Assembly (NCBI RefSeq): GCF_013368755.1
Contig: NC_049564.1
Location: 1,992,001 to 2,056,000, forward strand
Direction of reading: 5' to 3'
DNA from: Talaromyces rugulosus
Taxonomy: Eukaryota; Ascomycota; Eurotiomycetes; Eurotiales; Trichocomaceae
DNA length: 64,000 bases
Shown in pieces: positions 36,513 to 48,171 of this stretch. The notes under the pieces were generated by a model. It had not been told where the DNA came from. It ran no database searches and saw nothing but the letters and a program-made list of their open reading frames with translations. Numbering within the stretch: the first letter of the stretch is position 1; each line of letters starts with the position of its first letter. Both the position numbers and the translations under genes were made by a program.

Positions 36513-37346
36513 AGTTGGGTAGAGGTTGTACTTTGATGCACTCTGAACATGTGGGTTCCATTGTTGATAAACTTTTGACACAAGTCAAACAGATTTTCTT
36601 TTTTGTATCACGAGTAGCTTTAAAGAGATGAATAAATCGCTGCTGGCGAGAAAGGCCTGTTCAAAGGTGATGTTTTGTTGTTTGTTTGTGTTCCAGGTGT
36701 AGATTAACAGAGCGAGTCTATCGATCTGAGAATGGACGAAGAGCTTGAATATGAGAATGATTGATTCATAGCTATGTGTACAGGACGTGTCCATTTATAT
36801 ATTCATGAATTTAGCAGTTCTATTTTTTCTTCGGTATTTTCTCGCGAACAGGCTCAGGGCGCGATAAGCTTGTCGGTATGAGCGAGTGCCACGGACGTAT
36901 TGTCGCTACTCCGTCTACCACGCGGATTAAACTGATGCCCTGAACCAGAACAGGCCACAGGGCTGGCCGTTTTCTCCATAGAAAGCTGTTTGGGGTCTAA
37001 AGGTGCCCAATGATAATGTCTCAAGCGTTCGTACAGTGCGATGTCGGCGCGACGCTAGTCGTCCGCACGCGAGAAAAGCGCGAGAAAAGCGCGAGAAAAA
37101 CGCGAGCTCACCTCAGATACAACGAAAGTCTAAAAATGAATTCCAAACCATGAGTCGATAGTCGGCCAATTTATTTTTCTCCATATTTCATTGGTCTTAT
37201 TGATCAAGTGTTCCCACCGAGGATTATGTCATAGGCGCACATAGCTTGACTACTACGCCGAGAGAAATATTAATATGATAGATATGCATAAATGAGCCAC
37301 GAAGCCTTTTCTTTGATTCCCACGGTGCTAAGATATAATAAAAGAG
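36513..37346. other. Intergenic region with short tandem repeat
   Basis: 834 bp holding the dienelactone hydrolase promoter and the 3' side of a Zn2Cys6 gene. A GC-rich 11-bp tandem repeat lies at 37068-37106. No gene recognised. Confidence 0.4.
37068..37106. repeat. 11-bp tandem repeat CGCGAGAAAAG, about 3.5 units
   Basis: Three near-perfect head-to-tail units (the third ends in A instead of G) and a partial fourth. No coding role is apparent. Confidence 0.8.
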
Positions 37347-40127
37347 CTAGGAAAGTGTATTCAATGCTTCCCATTCCATCGCCTTGGCAGATTCGATCCA
37401 ATTATACCAATTGATGTCGCTGTCCAGGTCCGCAGGCGAATGGGTATCCACGAAGGGCCAAGCTACAAATCCATCTCCCATGGTTTGATCATAAGACCAG
37501 TCCTGGGGCAGAGTTGGAAACTGGGCGTTTGATGTTCCTATTCCTATACTCTCTCCAGGCAGCAGCGCACACCCATTCAAAACAGGTTCAGCATTCATGA
37601 TATCGGCCGCGAGTAGGTTTTGGTTGTCATAATTTCCGTTCGAGCTATAATATATGGATTTGGGGGTTGTATTAGGTGCGGTTGTGGGCATGATGTGTCC
37701 TGAAATTGAGCTTGCATTGGGATGAATAGTAATGCCGCTCGAAAGTGCAAAGTCGGGCGCTTCAGGGCGATTGTGATACACTGACATGTTAACAAGCTGC
37801 CGCCAACGATCCTGGAATATGCCAACCGCATCAGTTCCTGTAGGGAAAGGACCCGGACTCGATGGTACGGGAATCTTCCTATCTTCTAGTTCCGCCTGCT
37901 TAGCTGCCTGCGGGTTGTTCTTTAGGCGTTCAAGCTCGGCATTGCGATGCTGGTTTGCTCTAGACATGAGTTTGCGCAAGGGAACCCATATTCGCATGTT
38001 CTTATCCGTATAGAATTTCGATGGTATTAGCCAGGAGCTGTGCAGCGCGACCCAGGCCCTCTCAACGGTGGGCGACCATGGTCGCCGCGAAATCTCAATG
38101 ACAAGGTAGACAATGGAATACCAATGAGTATACGTCAAGTAGCACCATCGCCATTGACGATACCGTGGCTCCGAATTCAAAATATGGTTATATTCAGCCA
38201 CCTCGATAGCCGACGCAAACAGCTTGGCCCTAGTCTCGTCTGAATCATTCTCGCTCTGCGAAAAAAATAGAGTTGGATGATAGATGAGAAGGGTCATCTT
38301 GGCCATGACGAGCCGTGTGCAAATAGATGTAACATCAAAAGCGATACTAGTTGAATCTGTCCAATATTTCGATTGGTTTCGCTCAACAATTTGATACAAT
38401 TCATTGATCATTTGGCTTTGTTTTTCAAGGTTTGATGGCCCATCTTTCACAACAAGTGTGGTCATTTGCCTCATAATGTCGCATGTCTCATACGAAAGAC
38501 GCGCAAAGAAAATGTCAGTTATTCCGTCGCGCTCTGTGAGAGGCTGCTCAGAATCTGGCTTGATGTCTTCATCGTTGATATTCAGGGGAAGTTTGGTGTC
38601 AAAGGAATCGTTGGCGATAGTCATATCGGTGCCCTGATTCTCAGATGCTCTTATATCTAGCATACAGACAGCCCACCACACTCTGCGTCGCATTTCGATG
38701 TTATATGGTTTAAGATTCTGAAAGTTGGTCCCGTCGCGATGCAACCCAATCGATTGGGCCATCCTAATTGCGAGTCCTGTCATCATCCACACAAACCCTG
38801 GGCTTTCATCAAGGCGAAGAAGAAATAAGAACAGGGTAAAGGCCTGTACTAGAACCAAATCGGGGGAGTTGAGAAAGTCGGCCTTTGCAAGGGCATGCTC
38901 TAAACCCAGCCGGTATTTATGAATGAGGTCAGCTTTCGGCAATCCAAAGTTTGTCATGACCTGTCCTTGGTGAGTACTCGATTTAATATTAGGTTATAAC
39001 ATGAGATACACTTACGTCCTCAGTGTCCATAGAGGCTATTGCCGAGTAGTAGATGGAGAACATTAAGGCCTCATTGGCAGGCGTGAAGCCAGTCATATCG
39101 TTAGCGCGAAGGCCGCGAACCATCCGGTTTATAGTCGGCATGTGGACTATTTGCAATAGGCTATTGACATTTTCAGAAAAAATATCCAACAAGAAGGGAA
39201 TTTGAGAAGGTAACGGGCGAAAGTCTGTGGAATTTATATCTGAGTGGACCAGATTATGGCCGAAGAAAAAGGCGTGGCGCTGTGAAGGCGTCCGCGTAGT
39301 TTCCTGATCAGTAGTCTTCTCAGCTGCTACATCATCGTCTGAAGTATCGGGATCTTGACCAGCAAGGCCGCTCGTCTGCATCTTCAGCTCATCAAGCTAC
39401 CACGCAAGTCAGTGAGGAATCCCGTTCAGCTCGATGAACATTCACTCACTTCGTAGCCAACACGCGACCAAAAACCGCTACTTATATAACGACTCTTGTT
39501 TGAGTCCTGGAGAACGAGCCGGCCAAACTTCGTTTGAACATTGTCTTCGCTTGTCGGCGGAGAAAGGCTCTCCCCGGCTTCTCGGCCACGGTTTGCTTCG
39601 GACGAGCCGGAATATGCAATTTCTTCTTGGGCCTGCTCTAGCTGGCTTGTGAGTTCCTTAACTAGACTCTCAAGTGTCTGCAGTCTCTCCATGACTTGCC
39701 CAACTTGGGGATCGGTGGCCGGAACTGCATTGTTGAGGCGACGCGCCCATCTTGGCGGGCGATCTGTCGACGGTACGATACAGGCAATATTGGCTCGGCG
39801 ACAATTAGAGCAAGGCGATCGCTTGTCACAGCGAACCTTTCGGCTTCTGCAAGTCACACAGCTACGCAGTTTCGCAGTGGGCGCTGCCGAAGGCGCCGTC
39901 GAGCTCGCGTGGACCTCGGCCCCGGTCCCCGAGAATGTCGCGAAGGGCGCTTGCGACATGCTAGATTTGGCTAGGGCGATAAGTGCCTGTTGGCTCTGCA
40001 GTGCAGTACTACTAGTGTGTATGGCTGAACAGTCGAGGCGGGTTATCGTCTTGTGGTGGCGACAGAGTCTGAAGTTCTCAGTTCTTCGTTGAACTTCGGT
40101 GGTGGGGCGAGTCCAAATCGGTGACAT
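37347..40127 (-). CDS. Zn2Cys6 fungal transcription factor
   Basis: Three exons (about 39456-40127, 38999-39396, 37347-38957) ending at TAG 37347-37349. The start is ATG 40125-40127 or, more conventionally placed, the in-frame ATG at 39960-39962 (MSQAPFATFSG). The zinc cluster is SCVTCRSRKVRCDKRSPCSN with two more cysteines downstream, spaced C-x2-C-x6-C-x5-C-x2-C-x6-C. A leucine-rich coiled coil (MERLQTLESLVKELTSQLEQ) follows. The regulatory domain carries GLAIRMAQSIGLHRDG and MRRRVWWAVCMLDIRASE. The C-terminus is Ser/Pro/acidic with Trp. Nuclear, probably dimeric. Target genes are unknown; it lies between the dienelactone hydrolase and the secretory lipase. Confidence 0.9.
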
Positions 40128-40829
40128 CTTGCACAGTAACTACCTAGCTAATTACTAACTATCTAGCCGAAAAGAGTGAAGCCTCACAGCAGCAGTATTT
40201 TTTCTATCCGTTACTTTATAGCAATATGTGTATGGTTCCGGTTTTGTTATATCGCTACCAATTTCATATATTTTGATGTGTAGTAACCTGTTGGCCTCAT
40301 ACCATTTATTTGGATTTCATATCCCCATCTAACAAGATATGCTGACAACTCAAATTCTGAAGTTAGCCCGCATTATATTATTTCTAGCTCATTTTATTGT
40401 CAAAATATCGTATCCAATTATCAAAATTTTGAATATTCCGTATTCATGGACCTCGTTCAATTTCTGATGAAGTCAGAGTTTATGCTCCAATGCGTTAGTT
40501 TTGCCCCTGGAGATCCAGCTGGCATGTCACCTGTGTAATAAACACACTGGCAATGTAATATTCTAATTATTTAAAATTAGCTCTATGGGTTTGACTTCAA
40601 ATGTTATTGATTATAAATCTTCGGGGCTTCCGTATATTCCTTCCTTCTGATTGTTTTCTGACTTTTCTGACTTTTCTGACCTGTTCTGACATAACGGGTA
40701 TTTCTTCTGACACCGTGATTATTTTCTTCGGTTTACAATGTAACAATGTACATAAATACCAAAGGGAATTCCAGCTAGGTTGACAATACGTAAATATCTG
40801 TTAAAAGATAGAATAAACTCTATCTCAAA
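40128..40829. other. Divergent intergenic region, regulator / lipase
   Basis: 702 bp AT-rich 5' region shared by the Zn2Cys6 gene and the lipase. It contains a small tandem repeat (40654-40690). No gene recognised. Confidence 0.4.
40654..40690 (+). repeat. 9-bp tandem repeat TTTTCTGAC, three units plus one decayed
   Basis: Units at 40654-40662, 40663-40671 and 40672-40680 are identical; 40681-40690 is a degenerate fourth. It lies about 140-175 bp upstream of the lipase ATG, so it may sit in the promoter. Confidence 0.75.
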
Positions 40830-42275
40830 ATGAGGTCGTCCTTGCTCCTCTCTTTTCTGTTCTCCTGGGGAACCACAGCCCAGATACTTGCCACTCCCCA
40901 ATCAACGAAATTCAACTCTTCCTTCGCGCTTTCACAGTCTATTGTGCGACAGACCAACTTCACCAACGAAGATGCTTTAAATTTGAACAACATTATAAAC
41001 TATGAGAAGTCGCAATACGCCGGTGGTCCGACAAATGAGGATGAATTTTATACCTTGCCCGCCGAGTTTCCGGACACTCGACACTTGAGACCAGGGGCTG
41101 TTATAAAGGTCGAAGATTTCACAGACATTGCAAACTATACACTATCACCCAACTTGGCTCTGTCGCGTTTCCTTTATACCACAAAAAATCTCAACGGCAC
41201 CTCCATACCCGCGTCTGCGTTCATTCTCTGGCCCTTTTCTCCCAGGTCGTTCCCGACCCTCAACCCCCCTAATGCAGCACCGGTTGTCATCTGGAATCAT
41301 ATGACATCGGGGTTCTTTGGGCCCGCGGCACCAAGCAAACATCGAAGTTTGTGGGCGGGTGACAGTGCCCCATTTGCCCTTGCGCTCGATGGATATGCAG
41401 TTGTTGCACCTGATTATGCCGGACTCGGCGTGACGCGCGACTTTCAGGGAAATTTTATCCCTCATCAATACATTGCCTTACCAGCGTCAGCTAATGATGC
41501 GATATATGCCTTCAAGGCTGCCAGAAGTATATACTCGGACAAACTCAGCGATACATTCGTCGTCATGGGCCAGTCTCAGGGTGGTGGAGTAGCATGGGCG
41601 ACATCGGAACTCCTGGGCAATAACGCAAGCTTAGCAGCAGGCCATTTGGGAACAGTGGCAGTTAGCCCAACAACCAGTGTTTTCAATGCATCTGACACAT
41701 ACATTGGTCCATTCATTGGTGTTGGGATTGCTTCTGTATTCCCAACGTTTCAGCTTGAAGATTGGCTTACGCCGTTTGGCGTGAATAGAACCAAGGCCTT
41801 CGAGACAGTTCAAGGCGGTTTAGCTTCGGCATTCGGTTTCTTCACAGGAAACATCGCGAAGCCCAATTTGGCGAAGACATGGTACGCCAAGGCATATGCT
41901 AAACTTGTCAACATGGGAAACAAACGGATCACAAAGCCCATGTTGGTTATCCAGGGCACTGCTGATGCATTTGTGGCTTATAACGTGACATCACAGACAG
42001 TTGCAGAGGCCTGTTGGAATTTCCCAACAAGCAAAATTAGTTACCTTGTCTCTAATGGTACGGGTCACGTTCCCACACTGGACGCATCAAGGCGTATTTG
42101 GCTACGTTGGATCGAGGAGCGGTTTCTGGGAACAGATCTTCCGCCGACTGAATGTGGTCACCAACAGATATTGAACAGTTACTTACCCATTGGGCAATAT
42201 CAGGCAACATGGAACTCCTTTCCGCAGTGGGCAGGGGATGCGCAGTATTCCTACGAAGTGCCTTTACAACTATAA
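40830..42275 (+). CDS. Secretory lipase / carboxylesterase (LIP family)
   Basis: Intronless, 481 residues. The N-terminal 17 or so residues are a signal peptide (LLLSFLFSWGTTAQ). The alpha/beta hydrolase triad is visible: Ser249 in GQSQGG, Asp379 in QGTADAFV and His413 in NGTGHVP. PDYAGLG and IWNHMTSG are typical of the secretory lipase family (PF03583) known from Candida and moulds. There are many N-glycosylation sites. Expected role: extracellular hydrolysis of lipids or short esters. It converges with the glutaminase gene. Confidence 0.9.
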   Translation: MRSSLLLSFLFSWGTTAQILATPQSTKFNSSFALSQSIVRQTNFTNEDALNLNNIINYEKSQYAGGPTNEDEFYTLPAEFPDTRHLRPGAVIKVEDFTDIANYTLSPNLALSRFLYTTKNLNGTSIPASAFILWPFSPRSFPTLNPPNAAPVVIWNHMTSGFFGPAAPSKHRSLWAGDSAPFALALDGYAVVAPDYAGLGVTRDFQGNFIPHQYIALPASANDAIYAFKAARSIYSDKLSDTFVVMGQSQGGGVAWATSELLGNNASLAAGHLGTVAVSPTTSVFNASDTYIGPFIGVGIASVFPTFQLEDWLTPFGVNRTKAFETVQGGLASAFGFFTGNIAKPNLAKTWYAKAYAKLVNMGNKRITKPMLVIQGTADAFVAYNVTSQTVAEACWNFPTSKISYLVSNGTGHVPTLDASRRIWLRWIEERFLGTDLPPTECGHQQILNSYLPIGQYQATWNSFPQWAGDAQYSYEVPLQL

Positions 42276-42650
42276 AGGCCCGTATCCTACCAATACCACT
42301 GGAAACTAGACATCCTCTTCCCGAGGCTATTTATCTTTCTCGCCGGGCGTGTGGTTTGCGGTGTATAGGATTCATATCTGTAGCATTAGTATTGACTCCG
42401 TTTCACTACCTGGAATCGACAACCAGGATCAATTGATACTGTACCATACGAGTTTTGGATAGGCAACAGACCAGGCGGTACCAGATGCTAACACCTTATC
42501 TATTTATCTATTACTATATACTTAATTATAAACAGTCAGAAGTAGACGAAATTAGATACAAAAGGCCCCGGGCTAATTGTTATTAGGACGTGGAATTGTG
42601 ATAGGTTCACGGGGAAACTGGAGAATGGTGCATCAAAGAAAGAAATTTGA
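42276..42650. other. Convergent intergenic region
   Basis: 375 bp between two stop codons; 3' untranslated sequence of the lipase and glutaminase. Nothing else seen. Confidence 0.4.
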
Positions 42651-44845
42651 TCAAGGAAGGGCCAAGAGAGCAAATACACCACCGACTACAGGGCGGTATG
42701 CGAAAGTAGCTCCTTTAGTAACACCGTCGGCATTGGTCTCATGTGCAAAATCACCACCTTCAACCTCATATAGATCAGTCAATGGAGCATTGGCGGGCGT
42801 CTCGTTGATCCATTTCACGATACGAGAGTGGAAGTAGTCACGGGTGTCATCTGAAGCGATGGCCGCGCACCAGAGCTGCCAGTCAAGCTTGGTGAAGTTC
42901 CAGCGGGTGTCGAGGGCAACACCGTACGTGCCTCCAACAGTTTGGTAAAAGTCGGATTGCATGTCATACACAGATTGAGGCACAAGGTTGAGACCAAGAA
43001 GCTTGTCGGCGTACAAGTTGTAGAGTAGGCCGTGGCTGTCCTGGTCGCCATAAGAGAACGTGGTATGTGGGGGGCTTGCATCGGAGTTGATGCCCAGAGT
43101 CTGCCACTGCTTGATATAGTCCTTAGAAATTGACGTGAAGTTCTTGGCGTCATCGGTGTTGTTTGTGAGCTTAGAAATCTCAGCCATGGCCGCAATACCA
43201 ATGATACCCTTCAGTGCAAGGTCGGTCTGGTTGGCAGCGCTTCCTGCAAAGTCGTCGGTCGAGAGATCATTAGGAGGGGCAGAAGGTGCCAGGGCAGCTG
43301 CAATCAGGTAATTATTCCATTGCTTGAGAATGTTATAATGCTGGGTGAGGTAGTCGGTGTTATTCGTGGCTTGCACGTACGCCAGTGTCATGATCAGCAT
43401 GTTGCCGGGCTCCTCGACAGCCATGTGTTCGTCCTTGCCATCGTTGTGTCCGGTGGCGTTAGGATAGCTGGCGCCAATGTCATGTTCGGCATATTTAAGA
43501 GGGTAGTTGCCGGATTCCTGGTTTTCAAAGAGTGGGTCGAGCATTCCCTTGACGAGGTCCGGGTTGTCGTACAAGAATACTGGGAAAGCTGGGTAGATGA
43601 CATCGACAGTTCCAACGTTGCCATCGGATGAGATTTCCTTCAAGAAAACATAGTGGTTGTCCTCTGTTCCAGCGAGCTGAATGCCACCATACGCCTGACG
43701 GTAGGAAAGCTCGACGATGGCAGCATAATCGTCGCCGGCGGCAGCCACAGCATCACTGCGAATACGGGTATCGGTTTTGGTCATAGCATCAGCCGCATAG
43801 CTATAGTCTTCGTAGAAGGCTGCAGCCGCCTCGTCCGCTGTGCTCCAGAAGTTGGTCCAGTAGCCGGGCAAAGATACGATGCCGTCCTTTCCTTCAAACT
43901 GGATGGCTTGCTCTTGGTACAGACCGAGGGTGAACAGCGCTGAAGATACGGTGCTGTTGACCTGGCCCAGGCTGTGAGCAAAGGCAAATACCGGCCAGCG
44001 ATCGTTAATAGCTCGGAACTCGGTGTCGCCCTGGTCAATGAGAGCGCCGTTGTCGGTGAACTGACCACGAACGTCAGCATCAGCACCAGATTGGTAACTA
44101 GCACTATCTGAGCTGCCAGTTGACCACAACCAGTTGCCCCAGTTAGCGACAGCACCATTAGAAGCTTGATCCTCAGTGAATAGCAGTTGGGTCTGACGGT
44201 AAACGTTGTGTGTCAACACCTTGCCGTCTTTCGAGAGGCCAAAGTCCCACTGTGCAATAGCAGAAGGGTCGGTAGAGATCCATTCGGCTGAGATGTCCGA
44301 GTAGACTTCGACGTCGTGAGTTTTGCCATCGTTGGCCCAGACGCTCACGTCCAAGTAGGTCGCCGTCTGGGAGTGTCGCTTGTAATCGGTAGGGTAGACC
44401 GGTGACAAGAAGGTCACATTGAAGCTAACGCCCTCTGGAGTGCTCATGGTGAAGATACTACGCGTAGCCGTGTAGGTGAAGGCTTCCTGAGTCACAGGGG
44501 TAAATCCCATGCCGCCGCTATTTCCCATCCAGCTGTATGTGTTGCCATCGACCCGGATCAGACCAGCCCATCCGCTTATTGAATATCTACAACACAGGAG
44601 ACTGATTAGTACACCGGATGCGCGGGTTTCCATACAGAAGAAAGGCTAGCTTACTGCCAAAAGCGCGGGAAATCTTCGGCCAAATAACCACCATCTCCGC
44701 CATCAGAGGCGACCGTTAAATGAGCGCTCACATATGGCGATTTGACGGCCAGAGGAATGGCAGGAGGTCTTGCTGGAGAAAAGGTTGTACCGGCAATAAC
44801 CGCTGCTGGCACAGCCAACAGGGCTAGAGTATCACAGAGCTTCAT
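42651..44845 (-). CDS. gtaA: Extracellular glutaminase A (GtaA family)
   Basis: Two exons (44655-44845 and 42651-44586; intron 44587-44654), about 708 residues from ATG 44843-44845 to TGA 42651-42653. It has a signal peptide (LALLAVPAAVIAG), an N-terminal beta domain (SPYVSAHLTVAS, WAGLIRVDGNTYSWMG) and an alpha/alpha-barrel C-terminal half (FLKEISSDGNVGTVDVIYPA, VEEPGNMLIMTLAYV). These match the salt-tolerant glutaminase A of Aspergillus oryzae. It hydrolyses L-glutamine to glutamate and ammonia outside the cell or at the wall. A TATAAAT element lies about 90 bp upstream on the minus strand. Length and ends agree with the family. Confidence 0.93.
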
Positions 44846-47220
44846 TATGCTTGTGTTACACTTGCAACATGTAGATGTCGGTATGTATTACAATACAGAC
44901 AGCTGTGCTTCTTAGGACGCGGAACTTGTTGATTTATAAAGACGTTCATCTCACCACCCAAAAAAGACAATGATCGTCAGGGCTGTGACTACCATTTGGT
45001 TTACCACTAAACTAAGAACGATAAAAGTCCCAACATGGCGTTGTGGTTGGTGCACTGGTACGTTGAAACTAAAGACTCCGACGGTGGATTTGGGGGCTGT
45101 TTTTGCAGCAACGCAATATGAGTGGACTGCTGTCGAGGACCAAGTAGGATTCCCGTTCTACAATGAGCCTCAATGAGTTAATAATAGTACCCAACACCAA
45201 CCCTTCTCAGGTTTAGGGGTGGCAGAAGCCTAGAATGCCAAGCCTGGTTATATTCCACTCTCCTGTGTTATTCGACGCCAGTATTGCGCCGGGGTTGCCG
45301 TTAGCGTGGAAGTGGGTAGCATCCGGTTACTATACGGCAGAGATCCGAGAAATATTTGATTCGGAAGGCGTATTGTTCGATGCCATTCCAACTCGAAAAA
45401 CAAAGTTAAAAAGGCAGAGAAACTATAAAAATAATTCACTAGGGACCATGCCATATGCTGCGGCCCCCCTCCATATTCACAATACAGAGTACTGTTGTGG
45501 AAACTGTTGCGTGATTTTATTCCTAGGGAAATTGGTTTCTTGGCACTTTAGACAGGAAAATAATTTGTCAGCCTCGAGCCCACTATGAAAAGCCAGGAAC
45601 AAAAAATTGAGATGGCCATGTCCCATTAACACTGGCTAGCTGCGTGGCGTGTGTTGTTGGGTGCCTTGTTGGGTACTTAATCTTTGTTGCAACATGACAA
45701 GTAATATTATTCCTTTAGCTGGTAGCCCTCAATTCTTCTTAGACATCAGATATTCATTCCTCCAAGAGGCCCAGTGTTATTACGGTAGGATTTCCGCGTG
45801 TACTCCGTACTCAGCAGCCTTGTTAAACCGGAATGATCATCTCGGCAGATAGAGGTTACAGCCATGGAAGAGCTGGTGATATTTATCTTTTTGGGGTCCA
45901 TATGTCGACCGACCCACTAAGCGCAGTGTACTTCGCGCTTATTACTTAACTAGTTACTGTGAGGACGCAGGGTCTTAACTTCCCCTGCATGTTAACTTGA
46001 CTATAATATGCGATGAAGCCTCACATGACTACATTGCAACAATACCATCAAATCAGCTAAACCGGGACAATTGTTTCAGCCACCGCTATCGGAAAGTTAC
46101 TCTAGATTTAGCGGTCAGCTTCTATGCTACAGGTCTGACTGGCAAGCGTCGGACATGTTGCACTACTATCTCCGACGCCCATGGTTTCCCAACGGCTTGG
46201 CATCCCCAAACACCTATAAGGGTTGTTGATTGACTAAAGAGCATTTGCTTAACGCAAAGTCAAGGGACTGTCTGATATAGGTGTGGCCCACTCTATAGTA
46301 AAGGTGTAAAGCCGGTAAACATGGGTCACGGGGCGGTGCACAACAAGTTGGCTGGTTTCATTGTTCGTCGCCGGATTCGCGACTCGATAACCATCTTCGT
46401 CTCGGACCGAATGTTCGCGACAATGTTGGCAGCAATCGTACATAGTACAAAGAGGGAAGATGCTTACAGCTGGTCATATCCTACCTCCCTTGTTCAGGAC
46501 GTAGTGCTCCTGCTATGATCAGATTCTGCCCTGCATTGTTTGGGCAATGAGCCATCATCGCCCCGAAAATCATCAGGATCGCTAGAACCCTCAGTTTCTC
46601 CCTAGCACTCCCATAGTAAGGATCTGATCCTAGCTATTTACACACTTTGAGTTCCAGATGTCATTGTTGTTCTATGGGCTCGGATCAGTGCCAGGAAATA
46701 TGTATATATTATGAGAACATTGAAGCCCAGTGCGCAAGAATGGACATCTGGAGAGTCGCCGAAATCGATAACACAGACGACATACGAAGCTATCAAACGG
46801 CCACATTCGACATATTGTATAGCTCTTCAGGTGTTCTCGACATTTTTAGTAAAGCAATTGCAAAAATGTGATGACTTTGTGTAGGTAGATCCAGGGCAAA
46901 GGCTGCGTGCGTTCCTCGACTGAGCAACCTGTGGTTATCATAAACTTAGTGCGCATATTCGTGGTTAAGGAAGTCCCAACAAACAAAATATTATTTGTTG
47001 AAAATCTATTTGGCTTCTTGAATTTGCAAGGAAACTCGATAGTGTTAGCATAATGCCGACCACATTCTCCTCGGCCGGCTCGGCCGACGGGAGTGCAACC
47101 AGCAAATAGTATTTAAGCCAGGAATGCACCCTAGATTTTAAATATTTATTAAAATTTGAGAGTGTATTAGCTAGAAATTTTCTGTTTACTTGTATCTTCA
47201 ACCAGTTATTTCCATTAGCG
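44846..47220. other. 2.4-kb region without recognisable gene
   Basis: The longest ATG frame is 117 codons on the plus strand at 45235-45588; it has no family resemblance, its second half is Lys/Asn-rich, and it has no splice partner. Other short frames (44970, 46321, 46647) are similar. It may be old gene remnants or plain spacer. The left edge is the glutaminase promoter. Confidence 0.5.
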
Positions 47221-48017
47221 ATGAAAGTGCTTATCGTCGGCGCTACTGGAATGGTTGGAGGCGAGGCCCTCATCCAATGCCTCGCTCACCCAACTATCAC
47301 AAAGGTTGTCGCGTTTCTTCGACGCGACCTGCCAGCAGAGGTATCTAAGAACCCGAAGCTTGAGTCTGTCTTGATCAAAGATTTTGCGATATGGCCAGAA
47401 GATGTTTTGCTGGCACATTCGGACGCCGCTGCTATGATTTGGTAAGCTTGGTATGGAGACAGAACCCTTGAGACAGGTAGCTAACTGAGTATTTAAAGGG
47501 CCATGGGAACGTACAAAGGAAGCCTCACAGCCGACTTAGAGCATCCAGTCACGTTCATAGAAAGCATGGGGCGAGTGTTGGACACAAAACACAGCGGAGC
47601 CCCGTTTAGGTTTGTGAATCTAGGTGGTAAATTTGTGCGCCAGGACCAAGAGAAAAGGCTGTGGTTTCTAGAAAAACCGCGCAAGATCAAGGTACTATCT
47701 GAAATAGTATGAGTCTTCTAGTTCTGACATCACATTAGGGTCTGCTTGAGACCAAAGCTCTTGCATTCGCAGAAAGCCATGCAAGCATTTGGGAGACTTT
47801 CATCCTAAAACCAGGGGGGATTTTAACGAAGAAAATGGCGGCAAGCGGTGGAGGTGTAATTGGGGCCATAATGGGCGAGAATTGGATAGTGCGACTTGAA
47901 GAATTAGGCGCGTTCATGGTGCAGCTTGCTATTAATGCAGAAGGGGAGGAACCCATCATTGAAAACGCACGCATTGTGAGAAGGGGAAGGGAGTTGTTGG
48001 AATCAGACGCAAAATAA
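47221..48017 (+). CDS. NAD(P)-binding Rossmann protein (atypical SDR)
   Basis: Three exons, 47221-47441, 47499-47691 and 47739-48017, 230 residues. It starts directly with the Rossmann loop VGATGMVGGEAL. Intron 1 has a CTAAC branch site; intron 2 is 47 bp. FRFVNLGGKFVRQDQEK sits where related small oxidoreductases have the catalytic region, without a standard Y-x-x-x-K. The C-terminal tail IIENARIVRRGRELL is common in fungal members of this group. Cytosolic; substrate unknown. It converges with the Zn2Cys6 gene at 48172. Confidence 0.85.
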
Positions 48018-48171
48018 AACCGAACCTCAACAATAGAGAGAAGGGATCCGAATAATGCTCAGTGGATCAAATATATTCACACTGCCACTTTCCAAGACCG
48101 CTTTAATGTCGAAAGGTGTCGATCTGAAAAGTGGCAATATTGCATGTGCCGGGGTGGAAGGAAAGTCTCTG

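Noticed and set aside
45235..45588. 117-codon plus-strand frame as a gene
   Set aside because: No family resemblance, no signal peptide, odd composition in the second half and no flanking splice-linked exons.
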